Below are positions 54,915 through 63,892 of a stretch of DNA of 64,000 nucleotides, one piece after another; position 1 is the stretch's first letter, and each line of letters opens with the position of its first letter. The notes beneath the pieces were generated by a model. It had not been told where the DNA came from, did no database searches, and saw nothing but the letters and a program-made list of their open reading frames with translations. This DNA is from Sva-07 sp963698435. GTDB taxonomy: Bacteria > Actinomycetota > Acidimicrobiia > Acidimicrobiales > Ilumatobacteraceae. The DNA lies in contig CAVOQV010000013.1 of assembly GCA_963698435.1 (NCBI GenBank), forward strand, positions 38,372 through 102,371, in the 5' to 3' direction. The translations under genes and the position numbers were made by a program.

Positions 54915-56201
54915 CTACCTCGCTGCCAGCACCGCCGCCTCGATCGGGTCGTAGATCTGCAGCGCAATGCCGCGACCTGTTTCGCCGTTCGACTCCGTCA
55001 CGATGTACACACCGAAACCGTTGTCCGGGTCGAGCATCGGCGTGGCGCCGAACCCGCCGAAGGCGATACGCCGCCCGCTGTCACGCTCGACCCACCATCC
55101 CAAGCCGTAACCGTTCATGTCGGGGCCAGTGGAGTCACCGGCAGTGTCGCCGCCGTACACCTCGCCGATCCGATCGGCGAGCATCGCTTCGACGGCGTCG
55201 GCGGAGAGCACCTGTACGTCGCCGCACATCCCGCCACGGAGCTGCATCAACATGAGCTGGGCGTAGTCGGGCGCGCTGCTGAACGCTCCGGCTCCCGGGC
55301 TCGGATTGTCGGTGGGCGACAGGACCGACGGGTCACCGTCGAAGTCTGTTGGGTAGTCGAATCCGACGCGATTGTTGAACCCCACCGACTCCAGGCCGCA
55401 TGGAGCGGCGATCAACTCCTCGACCAGCTCTGCCCAAGTCTGGCCTGATGCAGCTTCGGCGACGGCGCCGGCGACCGTCCACTGCGCTCCGCCATAGCGG
55501 AACTCGGTATCGGGCTCGATGACCTCTGCGTCGTCGTCACCCGTGGCAAACACCTGCTCGGCGCAGTCCTGCATGGTGACATCGGGGTTGAACCAGCAGT
55601 GGTACGACTCGAATGCGAACCCGGCTTCCAGACCGATGAGCCCCGAGCTGTTCGACAGCAACTGCGCCGGTGTGATCGTCGGGTGGCTCGCACCCCACTC
55701 GACAACGTCCGCCACCGGCGCATCGACATCCAGGACCCCCTGATCATCGAGGCTCATCAGCACCCCTGCCGCGATCATCTTGCCCGACGATGCGATCAGC
55801 GAGACACGGTCCGCGTCGAAGTCACCCCAGTACTCCTCGTGGACGACACCGTCGTCACGTTCGACGATGATCAGCCCCGCACCGCTCAGACCCTGTTCGG
55901 CGACGTACGTCTCGACGATTGCCGACACGTCGGCGAAGTCGTAGACGCGTAGGGCGATGGTCGTGGTGGTCGTGGTTGCGGGCGCCGGCGTCGTGTCCGG
56001 GCTCGTCGATTCCACTGCGGGTGCTGGCGCGTCGGCCTCGGTCGTCGTCGGCTCCGTCGTCGGCGACGAGTCGGCGCTCGCCGATTCCTGCGCAGCGACA
56101 TCGGTCGACGGCGAGCTGGACTCGGCACTTCCACACGCTGCCGCCGCGACGGCACACACCCCGAGCGTGGCTGCGTACCTGATGACGCGAGATCGTTGCA
56201 T
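54915..56201 (-). CDS. secreted serine hydrolase lipoprotein (beta-lactamase/class C-like)
   Basis: 428 residues. A lipoprotein signal ends at Cys23 (AVAAAACG), followed by a long Ser/Thr/Pro/Ala linker (~25-85) ending in poly-Thr. The domain has the SxxK motif SSGK (~55775), a YGG in place of YxN (~55492), and FGGFGATP at the KTG-like position. It fits the serine-type D-Ala-D-Ala carboxypeptidase/esterase branch of the beta-lactamase fold; beta-lactam resistance is not implied. ATG 56201 has AGGAGG about 10 nt upstream, and a perfect palindrome lies just beyond. Confidence 0.88.
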   Translation of the reverse strand: MQRSRVIRYAATLGVCAVAAAACGSAESSSPSTDVAAQESASADSSPTTEPTTTEADAPAPAVESTSPDTTPAPATTTTTTIALRVYDFADVSAIVETYVAEQGLSGAGLIIVERDDGVVHEEYWGDFDADRVSLIASSGKMIAAGVLMSLDDQGVLDVDAPVADVVEWGASHPTITPAQLLSNSSGLIGLEAGFAFESYHCWFNPDVTMQDCAEQVFATGDDDAEVIEPDTEFRYGGAQWTVAGAVAEAASGQTWAELVEELIAAPCGLESVGFNNRVGFDYPTDFDGDPSVLSPTDNPSPGAGAFSSAPDYAQLMLMQLRGGMCGDVQVLSADAVEAMLADRIGEVYGGDTAGDSTGPDMNGYGLGWWVERDSGRRIAFGGFGATPMLDPDNGFGVYIVTESNGETGRGIALQIYDPIEAAVLAAR

Positions 56202-56219
56202 GATGGCGCTTCCTCCTCA

Positions 56220-56240
56220 GGTTCCGAACCGTTCGGAACC
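56220..56240. promoter_or_regulatory. perfect 10-1-10 palindrome, likely repressor operator
   Basis: GGTTCCGAAC, one base, GTTCGGAACC. It sits 18 bp upstream of the serine hydrolase start codon, right before its ribosome-binding site, so a bound protein would block transcription. The form suits a TetR- or MarR-type repressor; none is encoded next to it. Confidence 0.65.
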
Positions 56241-56333
56241 TGGCCTCCACCGTCGCGACCCGACCTTTCAGTCAGCTTGTCGTCGCATTCCCCCTGGTGA
56301 AGTCACTGATCGAGTCTCACTCAGTCCGATCGC

Positions 56334-56421
56334 AGGTGACGCTCGACGCCGCACCCAACCCCCACGGATCGACGACATTCGGCACCGTCCGATAGGTCAC
56401 GCTCAACGCAGCACCCAACCC
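56334..56421. repeat. imperfect 28-bp direct repeat with a 60-bp period
   Basis: The segments 56334-56361 and 56394-56421 differ at three positions, and similarity extends a little upstream (gtccgat). They lie upstream of the large BTAD/STAND gene and could be tandem binding sites. Confidence 0.6.
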
Positions 56422-56604
56422 GGTCGGTCGGCAGTGCCCCGACTGCGTGTCGCCGACGAGTTCCCGCGTTGGTTGAACGATTCCGACGATCGTCCCCCAC
56501 CCTTCAGCGAGACCCCGCCTAAGGTGGCTGAAAGTCCCACGGGACAACGTCGAGGGGTGAGCCACTCGACCGGAGTAATCGACGATCCCCCGAAGGGAAG
56601 GCCC

Positions 56605-59600
56605 GTGCTGCGCTATCACCTGCTGGGCCGGTTGCGGGTCCGTCGAGACGACGTCGAGATCCAGCTCGGAGCGCGCAAGGAGCGAGCCCTGCTCGCCATG
56701 CTGCTCAGCAACGCCAACCGGGTGGTGTCGACCGATCAGCTCGTCGACGCACTCTGGGCAGACGGCGGCGCGAAGAACCCGCAGAACGTCCTGTGGGTGA
56801 ACATCTCGAAGCTGCGCTCCGTGCTCGACCCGGATCGGCCGAAGGGAAGCGACAGCACCGTTCTCGTCACCCGCCCACCCGGCTACATGCTCGTCACCGA
56901 AACCGACGCGATCGACGCAGGTCGCTTCGAATCGCTCACCGACGAGGGGCGCCGACTGCTCGACATCGATCCGTCGGCCGCATCGCTGGTGTTCCACGAG
57001 GCACTCGCTCTGTGGCACGGGCGAGCACTCGAAGAGTTCGTGTACGACGAGTTCGCGCAGGCTGAAGTCGCGCGCCTCGAAGAGCTCCGGCTCGCGGCAG
57101 TCGAGGACCGCGTCGACGCCGACCTGCGAACCGGGGCATCACGGGAACTGGTCGGCGAGTTGGAGAGCCTGACCAGGCTGCATCCGTTGCGCGAACGCCT
57201 GGCTGCGCACCTGATGGTCGCGTTGCACCGATCGGGGCGACAAGGCGAGGCGCTGCGTGCGTACGGCACCTTCAGGAGGACGCTGCGTGACGAGCTCGGG
57301 CTCGACCCGTCGGCCGACCTCTCCGCACTCGAAGAACGCATCGTCCTCGACGACCCGTCACTGCGGATCTCCGACGACGTGCTCGTTCCGGTCGGGGCTG
57401 GTCCGGCGACCTCGGCGGTGCGCGGGCACGAACTGCGGCAGCGGATCGGTGTCGGGCCACGCGGTGTCGTTCACGTTGCCTACGAACCGGCCGTCGGTCG
57501 TGAGCTGGCGATCAAGGTGATCCGACCGGAACTCGCGGACGACCCCGATTTCATCCGCCGATTCGAAACCGAAAGCCAGGCGCTCGAACGCCTCGTGCAT
57601 CCTCGGATCGTTGCGACCTTCGATCGCTGGCGTCAGCCCGGAGCGGCCTACGTGACGATGCCACTCTTCGTGCGCGGCAGCCTGCAGGCCGCGCTCGATC
57701 GGGGCGAACTTTCGCTCGAGGACGGCCTCCGGGTGATCGATCACGTCGCCGAGGCGCTGGGCGCCGCACATCGCCTCGGCGTCGTCCACGGCAACCTGAA
57801 GCCGACGAACATCCTGCTCGACACCGACGGCAATGCGTCCGTCGCGGACTTCGCACTGGCTGCGTCGGCTGGAGGGATGACGCCGACGCCGTTCAGCGCA
57901 CCCGAACATCAGCGTGGCGCCGAACTCACGCCGAGCTCCGACACCTACTCCCTCGCCATGCTGACCACCTCCGTGTTGCGAGGCGTCGAGAACGAGGGGT
58001 CGCGCCCTACGGACGTGGCGGCAGCGGTGATCGCTCGCGGCACGTCCGACGACCCAACCGCCAGACACGATGGGCCCGAAGCATTCGCTCACGACCTCCA
58101 CGCCGCGTTCGGCGTCGGCGCGCACTCCCCGCTCGTCGCCGCGACGGAGAACCCCTACGTCGGGCTCCAAGCGTTCCAGGAACAGGACGCGGGGCGGTTC
58201 TTCGGTCGCGAGCGGCTGGTGGAGCGTCTGGTCGCTCGCCTCGGTCGCTCGGGCGTTCAAGGCCGACTCATCGTGGTCGTCGGCCCGAGCGGAGCCGGTA
58301 AGTCGAGCGTCGTTCGCGCCGGTGTCCTGCCCGCGGTTCGCCACGATGCACTCGGTGACGCCGATCGGTGGTTCCAGGCGACGATGACGCCGGGCAGCGA
58401 CCCGTTCGCCGCCCTCGCCCTGGCGCTCCGCTGCATCGCCGTCGACGAGATGCCCGGCTTGGCCGAGAAACTGCGCCTCGAGGGAATCGCCGCAACGACG
58501 GCGTCGATGCTGCCCGAGCCCGACGCCCGCCTCGTGCTCGTTGTCGACCAGCTCGAGGAGTTGTTCACACACGCGTCACCCGACGATGCGGACGCATTCC
58601 TCGATGCGCTCGCCGCCTCGGCCGACGATCCACACTCGCCGATCCGGATCATCGCCACGTTGCGAGCCGACCACTACGACCGTCCACTGCGCCATCAGAC
58701 ATTCGGGGAAGTCCTGCGCCACTCCACCGAGCTCATCACGCCGATGACCGCTGCCGAGCTCGAACAAGCCACGGTTGCGCCGGCGGCGGCCGCCGGAGTG
58801 ACGTTCGAAGGGGGCCTCGTTCCGGAGATCGTCTCCGACGTGATGGGACGAACGTCCGCGTTGCCGCTCCTGCAGCACGCCATGACCGAACTCTTCGAAC
58901 GGCGAGTCGGTGCGACGATCGGTGCTGCGTCGTACGCGGCGATCGGCGGCGTCACCGGTGCGCTCGTACGGACCGCCGAAGACGTGTACGACGGGTTCGA
59001 GCGCGAGGCGCGGACGCAGGTCCGCGACATGTTCCTGCGCCTCGTCACGCTCGGCGACGGCGTCCCCGACACGCGGCGGCGAGTCCTCGTCAGCGAGCTG
59101 ACGGGCGCCGGAGCGAGCCATGTCCCGGAGATCCTCGAGACGTTCGGGCGACACCGGCTGCTGAGCTTCGACCACGACCCGGTGACGAGAGGGGCGACGG
59201 TCGAGATCGCCCACGAGTCGTTGCTCACCGAGTGGCGGCGACTCGCGGAGTGGATCGATCACACTCGCGCGGATGTCCAGGCACAACGCTCGCTCAGCGG
59301 GCTGGCATCGACGTGGCGCGAGCACGACGAGGATCCGGCGTTCCTGCTGCCCGAGGGGCAGGCCGACAGCTACGCGACATGGATCGAGCGGCCTCCGGTG
59401 CGCTTGACCGCGACCGAGACCGACTTCCTCGCATCGAGCGTGGCCGCCGTCGAGGGCCGCCGAGCGGCCGATGTTCACCGCCTCCGTCGGCTTCGTCGTC
59501 TCGTCACCATGACCGGCGTTGCACTCGTCATCGCGCTGGTTGCCGGCGGCCTCGCGGTGCGACAGCGAAACAACGCCCAGTCCTCGGCGAACGAAGCACG

Positions 59601-61800
59601 CCGTGCGCAGTCCGAAGCGATCGAGGCTGCCGCTGCGGCCGAGGCGTCCGAAGCGGTGGCTGAGTCGTCGACCCTCGAGGCGGAGGCATCAGCAGCTGAG
59701 GCGGAAGCCGCGACACTCGTGGCGGAGGCGTCGGCGGAGGAGGCCCGAGCGTCGGCTGAAGCAGCCGATCTGGCGACGCTGGTGAGCCGCTCGGCCGCGC
59801 TGCGCACGGACAACCCGACCGTCGCCGTCCTGTTGGCACTCGAAGCCCACCGCCGCAGCGAGACCCCCGAGACGCTGCAAGCGTTGACCGCGACGCTCAC
59901 GAGCAGAAAGATCGGCCGGCTCGTTGCTAGTCGCCCGATGATCGAAGGGGACTGTGGGGTCGGGTTCACCGCCGCCTGGCTGGGTGGGAACGCCAGGCAC
60001 GTGGTGGTCGACGGGCGGCTCGTGTCCCGCGACGTCGTCACCGGCGAGCGCACCGACATGGGCCCGGCTCCGGCACCGTGCGCGAACGGTGGGACCGACG
60101 GATCGATCGGGTACGCGACACTCCCCAACCTCTCGAAAGCGTGGGTCGGCCCCGCCTTGGGCACGGAGATCTCGTTCGATGTTCCGTCGTTCCCGCGGGG
60201 CGTCACGCCGACCCGACTGGTGGTCCAGGACATCCTGGACCAGACCACGTTCCGGGCGAAGATGTACGACACGGCGTCCGGTGTCGCCGTCGGTGAACTG
60301 GTACAGCAGGGCTACTTCTCTGCTGGCGCCGTCAACGACGAACTCGCACTCATCGCCCTGAGCATCGGGGCCTCGGAGGCGGGCGCGTCGAGTGTCGTCA
60401 CGGTACGCGATGCCGAGACGTTCGGGCCGCTGTTCGAGCTGTCGTTCGAGGCCGTCGCGACGGCGGTGGCCTTCGACCCGGCGACCAACGAGATGTTGGT
60501 GGGGTTGACCGATGGCCGAATCCAGACGATCGATCTCGCCACGCAAGAAGTGATCGCCTCGGTCGATGGTTTGCCGGGGCCACGGGAGTTCGGGATTGCC
60601 GCGGACGGAACGGTGACCGTCGTGTCGCTCGGCGGGATCGCCCTGCTCGACCGCCGCGCCGGGCTGTTGCCAGGCGTTCGACCGATCGAACTGAGCACGG
60701 TCCAGTTCGCAGTGGTGCAGCCCAACGGGATGATCACGGTCGAATCGCCGGGCACCGTCGCGGTGTACTCCTTCGCAGGTGGCGGCCTGGCCGAACAGGC
60801 ATGGGATGTCGGCGCCTCCACCGCCGCCGTCGTCGATGGACGAGCGGCGGTACTCGACCCGGTTCGTCAGGCCGTGGAGGTCATCGACTTCGCCACCGGC
60901 GAAAGGCAGGCGTACGCACTCCTGGACAGCGACGGCACCCCGTTCGTCGCAGGCGAGGTCTATCCGGAACCCGACGGCGTGTGGGCCGTGTCGGCCGACT
61001 ATGCGCTGGGCAGGTGGGAGGGCGAGGAGTTGGTGGAGCGCCTCGACCTCGGTCCGTCGCCCGATGTTCGAGGGGTCGGACGCGAGGGAACACTGATCGG
61101 AACGCGCCACGATCGCTGGTATGCGTCGCTGGGACGCGCCGACGACGGACGCGAGTTCGCCACGCTGGTCGAACTCGACCGGGATGACCCGCGTATCGTG
61201 TTCCGGATCGAGACCAGCGACGTCAGCGACCTGATTCCGAGCCGCGACGGCGGGATGCACGTGTTCAGGACCGACGGACTCCTGGTGACGTACGACTCCG
61301 CCGGTGCGGAGATCGGCCGACTCGACACGGGCTTGGAGTCTCCCGTCTTCCCCACGATCGACGCTGTGTCCGGCAAGCTCGCCGTGGTCGGCCAGCACAC
61401 CACCCGCGGCATCGTCGAGGTGATCGACCCGGCCACGGCGACAGTGCAGGAGGTCCCGGGCAGAAACTTCGCAGTGAGCCTGGGATTCGCCGGACCACTC
61501 GGGCTGCTGGCGATCACCACGACCGACGGCACCGTTCGCCTCTGGGACATCGACGCATGGGAACCCGCAAGCGTCCTCTTCGCCGGCAGCGAGGCCGTCG
61601 TCGTCTCCGACGCCACCATGTACGACCCCGAAACCGAAATGCTGTCGGCCTTGTCGTCACGCCAGGTGTTGCAGTTCTCGCTCGACCCCGACCGCTGGAT
61701 CGAGCAGGCCTGCGAGTTCGCCGGCCGCGACCTCACCGCCGAGGAGTGGAACGAGTACGTCCCCGGCGACATTCCGCCGACATCAGCCTGCGAATCCTGA
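56605..61800 (+). CDS. BTAD regulator - pseudokinase - STAND NTPase - membrane helix - propeller-like fusion
   Basis: 1731 residues from GTG 56605, preceded by GAAGGGAAGG. Residues 1-95 are an OmpR/AfsR-type DNA-binding domain and 100-245 a BTAD domain. Residues ~270-510 resemble a Hanks-type kinase: LAIKVI keeps the Lys, but HRDLKPxN reads HGNLKPTN and DFG reads DFAL, so it should be inactive. Residues ~515-930 are a STAND-like NTPase with FFGRER, Walker A GPSGAGKSS and Walker B LVLVVDQLEELF. A helix (965-985), an Ala/Glu coiled coil (990-1055) and a WD/propeller-like region complete it. The DNA-binding end would be cytoplasmic and the propeller outside if the helix spans the membrane. A signal-sensing regulator is inferred. 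Confidence 0.85.
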   Translation: MLRYHLLGRLRVRRDDVEIQLGARKERALLAMLLSNANRVVSTDQLVDALWADGGAKNPQNVLWVNISKLRSVLDPDRPKGSDSTVLVTRPPGYMLVTETDAIDAGRFESLTDEGRRLLDIDPSAASLVFHEALALWHGRALEEFVYDEFAQAEVARLEELRLAAVEDRVDADLRTGASRELVGELESLTRLHPLRERLAAHLMVALHRSGRQGEALRAYGTFRRTLRDELGLDPSADLSALEERIVLDDPSLRISDDVLVPVGAGPATSAVRGHELRQRIGVGPRGVVHVAYEPAVGRELAIKVIRPELADDPDFIRRFETESQALERLVHPRIVATFDRWRQPGAAYVTMPLFVRGSLQAALDRGELSLEDGLRVIDHVAEALGAAHRLGVVHGNLKPTNILLDTDGNASVADFALAASAGGMTPTPFSAPEHQRGAELTPSSDTYSLAMLTTSVLRGVENEGSRPTDVAAAVIARGTSDDPTARHDGPEAFAHDLHAAFGVGAHSPLVAATENPYVGLQAFQEQDAGRFFGRERLVERLVARLGRSGVQGRLIVVVGPSGAGKSSVVRAGVLPAVRHDALGDADRWFQATMTPGSDPFAALALALRCIAVDEMPGLAEKLRLEGIAATTASMLPEPDARLVLVVDQLEELFTHASPDDADAFLDALAASADDPHSPIRIIATLRADHYDRPLRHQTFGEVLRHSTELITPMTAAELEQATVAPAAAAGVTFEGGLVPEIVSDVMGRTSALPLLQHAMTELFERRVGATIGAASYAAIGGVTGALVRTAEDVYDGFEREARTQVRDMFLRLVTLGDGVPDTRRRVLVSELTGAGASHVPEILETFGRHRLLSFDHDPVTRGATVEIAHESLLTEWRRLAEWIDHTRADVQAQRSLSGLASTWREHDEDPAFLLPEGQADSYATWIERPPVRLTATETDFLASSVAAVEGRRAADVHRLRRLRRLVTMTGVALVIALVAGGLAVRQRNNAQSSANEARRAQSEAIEAAAAAEASEAVAESSTLEAEASAAEAEAATLVAEASAEEARASAEAADLATLVSRSAALRTDNPTVAVLLALEAHRRSETPETLQALTATLTSRKIGRLVASRPMIEGDCGVGFTAAWLGGNARHVVVDGRLVSRDVVTGERTDMGPAPAPCANGGTDGSIGYATLPNLSKAWVGPALGTEISFDVPSFPRGVTPTRLVVQDILDQTTFRAKMYDTASGVAVGELVQQGYFSAGAVNDELALIALSIGASEAGASSVVTVRDAETFGPLFELSFEAVATAVAFDPATNEMLVGLTDGRIQTIDLATQEVIASVDGLPGPREFGIAADGTVTVVSLGGIALLDRRAGLLPGVRPIELSTVQFAVVQPNGMITVESPGTVAVYSFAGGGLAEQAWDVGASTAAVVDGRAAVLDPVRQAVEVIDFATGERQAYALLDSDGTPFVAGEVYPEPDGVWAVSADYALGRWEGEELVERLDLGPSPDVRGVGREGTLIGTRHDRWYASLGRADDGREFATLVELDRDDPRIVFRIETSDVSDLIPSRDGGMHVFRTDGLLVTYDSAGAEIGRLDTGLESPVFPTIDAVSGKLAVVGQHTTRGIVEVIDPATATVQEVPGRNFAVSLGFAGPLGLLAITTTDGTVRLWDIDAWEPASVLFAGSEAVVVSDATMYDPETEMLSALSSRQVLQFSLDPDRWIEQACEFAGRDLTAEEWNEYVPGDIPPTSACES

Positions 61801-61896
61801 AGCTCGGTTCGCATCCGTCTCCAGCGGATGGGCCATGGATACGACGAATGGAAGGTCAGGCAGCGTGCCGCAGTCCTGACCATCACGCTCACGCAA

Positions 61897-61950
61897 CGAA
61901 GCCGAAGCCGAAGCCGAAGCCGAAGCCGAAGCCGAAGCCGAAGCCGAAGC
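61897..61950. repeat. nine tandem copies of CGAAGC
   Basis: A perfect 6-bp microsatellite lies 30 bp before the XRE gene. Change in copy number would alter spacing upstream of its promoter. Confidence 0.9.
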
Positions 61951-61968
61951 CGCCGATATCAAATCAGA

Positions 61969-61974
61969 TATAGT
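61969..61974 (+). promoter_or_regulatory. -10 hexamer of the XRE gene, leaderless arrangement
   Basis: TATAGT lies 5 nt before ATG 61980 inside an AT-rich patch (gatatcaaatcagatata). The -35 position would fall at the edge of the CGAAGC repeat. Confidence 0.6.
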
Positions 61975-61979
61975 ACCGC

Positions 61980-62501
61980 ATGGACGTCAGCGCAATCCTT
62001 CGAATGTGCAGAGCGCAGGCCGGACTGTCTCAGCAAGCTCTCGCGGACGCCGCCGGCACCTCTCAGCCGACGGTCGCGGCATACGAAGCAGGGCGCGTCA
62101 CACCGAACGTCGATACCTTCACCAGGCTCCTGGAAGCCTGTCACCACACGATCGACATTGTTCCGGAGGCGCGTGCAGCTCGGTGGACCCGCGTCGAGGA
62201 AAAGAGCCTCGCCATACACCGACAGATCGCTTCCCGACTCCTTTCCAACCCGACGATCACCCTGAAGACCGCTCGATCAAACCTCTCTCGACTCCGCGAT
62301 TCCGATCGCGGTCACGCCACCCGACTGCTCGACGAGTGGAGCGCACTTCTCGAACAATCGACCGACATCATCGTCACCGCCATGCTCGCCCGCACCCAAC
62401 ACGGGATCGATCTCCGCCAGATGACACCGTTCGCGGGCGTGCTCACCGACGCCGAACGCCGCAAGGCGTTGCGATCCGTTCCACGCACCGACGCAGCATG
62501 A
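61980..62501 (+). CDS. XRE-family helix-turn-helix protein (antitoxin-like)
   Basis: 173 residues. The HTH is at 5-60 (AQAGLSQQALADAAGTSQPT with VAAYEAGRVTPN), followed by a helical domain. An in-frame TAG at 61971 fixes the start. Its stop overlaps the DUF6036 start as ATGA. XRE plus nucleotidyltransferase pairs act as toxin-antitoxin or abortive-infection modules, with the HTH partner as antitoxin and autorepressor; this role is inferred. Confidence 0.85.
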   Translation: MDVSAILRMCRAQAGLSQQALADAAGTSQPTVAAYEAGRVTPNVDTFTRLLEACHHTIDIVPEARAARWTRVEEKSLAIHRQIASRLLSNPTITLKTARSNLSRLRDSDRGHATRLLDEWSALLEQSTDIIVTAMLARTQHGIDLRQMTPFAGVLTDAERRKALRSVPRTDAA

Positions 62502-63268
62502 AACGATCCGATCTCGAACACCTCCTGCGGGCAGCGCATGTGATCGACGCCGACCAGATCATCGTCGTCGGGCTCCAAGCCATCCTCGCCACGATCCCCG
62601 AGTTCATGCTCCCACCAGAGGCGACGATGTCCGTCGAGGCTGACCTCATCCCACTCGACGGAACCGAGGCTCTCGCCGACCAGATCGACGGTGCAATCGG
62701 TGAGGCTTCGATGTTCCACGAGACGTTTGGCGTCTACGCCCAAGGCGTCGGATATGAGACCATCACCGCACCCGACGGATGGCGCGATCGACTCATCGAG
62801 TACTCGAACGAGAACACCGATGGCGTCACCGGACTCTGCCTGGAGATCAACGACCTCTGGCTCACCAAACTCGCAGCCGGCCGACCGAAGGACTTCGAGT
62901 TCTGCAGGGCGCTCGTCCGAGCAAAGCTCATCACCGCCGACATCGTCCGCTCCCGGGCGTCGACGATCGACCCGAGGATCGACGCAGGCGAACTCGCAAC
63001 GCGAGTCGAACGGCTCCTCGGCGAACTGAGCACAACGAGACTCGTGGCGCGAGTGCGAGGATGCCGTCCGACATCTCGAAACCGGCCCTCGCCGACGATC
63101 ACGACATCGACGTCCACGTCGGAGTTCTTGGTCATCACGAGGCCTCAGCCCACGGTTCATTCGCGTCATCGCCGGCCTCGGGCGCCGTGGTCGGGGGACT
63201 GTAGAGAGGCCGCAGGACCGACCTCCCCGCTCAGCTCGGAGGCGCCGCGTGAGAACGTTTGTGGTTAA
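62498..63268 (+). CDS. DUF6036-type nucleotidyltransferase-like protein (toxin-like)
   Basis: 256 residues. The N-terminal ~190 residues fit the DUF6036/nucleotidyltransferase-like fold: IIVVGLQAILATIPEF, MSVEADLIPL, and the CLEINDLWLTKLAAGRPKDF segment. The usual GS-x-DxD reads GLQA, with acidic residues in SVEAD. After about residue 190 the protein turns into an Arg/Ser/Thr-rich tail (TSRNRPSPTITTSTSTS), unlike the family, so a frame break near 63050 may have removed the true end. Translationally coupled to the XRE gene. Confidence 0.75.
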   Translation: MKRSDLEHLLRAAHVIDADQIIVVGLQAILATIPEFMLPPEATMSVEADLIPLDGTEALADQIDGAIGEASMFHETFGVYAQGVGYETITAPDGWRDRLIEYSNENTDGVTGLCLEINDLWLTKLAAGRPKDFEFCRALVRAKLITADIVRSRASTIDPRIDAGELATRVERLLGELSTTRLVARVRGCRPTSRNRPSPTITTSTSTSEFLVITRPQPTVHSRHRRPRAPWSGDCREAAGPTSPLSSEAPRENVCG

Positions 63269-63287
63269 TGACGGGCAAGCGTACTAT
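63259..63287 (+). promoter_or_regulatory. promoter of the HigBA-like pair
   Basis: TTGTGG (63259-63264), 17-bp spacer, TACTAT (63282-63287). The GTG at 63293 lies 5 nt downstream, so the transcript is probably leaderless. Confidence 0.65.
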
Positions 63288-63292
63288 CAGTC

Positions 63293-63580
63293 GTGTGCTG
63301 CCAGTCGTTCTCAGTCAAGGACACCTGAACGGGTGTGGCTAACGACACACGATCCAAACGCCTCGACCCCACGACCCAACGCGCCGCCCTGCGCAAGCTG
63401 CTCATCCTCGACGCGGCCGAACAGATCGGCGACCTCCGCATCCCGCCCGGCAACCGCCTCGAGAAGCTCAAGGGCGACCGCGCCAACACCTACAGCATCC
63501 GCATCAACGACCAGTGGCGCATCTGCTTCCGGTGGACGAACGCTGGAGCCGAAGACGTCGAGATCGTCGACTACCACTGA
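63293..63580 (+). CDS. higB: HigB-like RelE-family mRNA interferase toxin, two compensating indels
   Basis: The intact part from 63335 reads 81 residues, with the HigB core LRIPPGNRLEKLKGDR and the C-terminal SIRINDQWRICFRWT. The usual N-terminus lies upstream: from GTG 63293 the frame gives QSFSVKDT and then hits TGA 63326-63328. Removing T 63326 and adding one base after 63340 gives KDTERVWLNDTRSKRL, which fits HigB family members without a gap. The protein would then be about 95 residues. So the gene has a +1/-1 pair, from sequencing error or decay. HigB cleaves mRNA at the ribosome. Confidence 0.8.
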
Positions 63581-63591
63581 AAGGACACGAC

Positions 63592-63892
63592 ATGACGCAC
63601 ACCCACCACGGAGCCGATCCACCCCGGCGAGATCCTGATGCTCGACTACCTCGAGCCGCTCGGCATCACCCAGCACCGCGTCGCTGTCGCGATCGGTGTG
63701 CCACCGCGCCGGATCAACGAGATCGTGCACGGCAAGCGCGGTATCACCGCCGACACCGCGCTGCGTCTCGCCCGGTACTTCGGCACCAGCGAACGGTTCT
63801 GGCTCAATCTCCAGAGTCGCTACGAACTCGAAGTCGAACGCGACCGACTCGCCGGCACGCTCGACGAAATCGAGCCCCTCGTCTCGGCGTAG
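63592..63892 (+). CDS. higA: HigA-like XRE antitoxin, frame break near its start
   Basis: From ATG 63592 the frame reads MTHTHHGADP and leaves the family. One extra base in cacggagcc (~63610) hides the expected MTHTHHEPIHPGEIL. From ATG 63638 the second frame reads MLDYLEPLGITQHRVAVAIG, the HTH with PPRRINEIVHGKRGIT, then YFGTSERFWLNLQ, all HigA hallmarks, and ends at 63892. It lies 11 bp after higB. As antitoxin it would bind HigB and repress the shared promoter. Confidence 0.82.

Larger units (their letters stand above)
56202..56604. other. 403-bp divergent intergenic region
   Basis: It holds the beta-lactamase-like gene's ribosome-binding site and the 21-bp palindrome (56220-56240), then a pair of direct repeats 60 bp apart (56334-56421), and GAAGGGAAGG just before GTG 56605. 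No coding sequence is convincing here. Confidence 0.6.

Noticed and set aside
55957..56604. Open upstream extension of the BTAD/STAND gene
   Set aside because: It crosses the divergent serine hydrolase gene and its promoter, and similarity to BTAD regulators begins at GTG 56605.
61897..61950. CGAAGC array considered as a CRISPR-like array
   Set aside because: Units are 6 bp with no spacers; it is a microsatellite.
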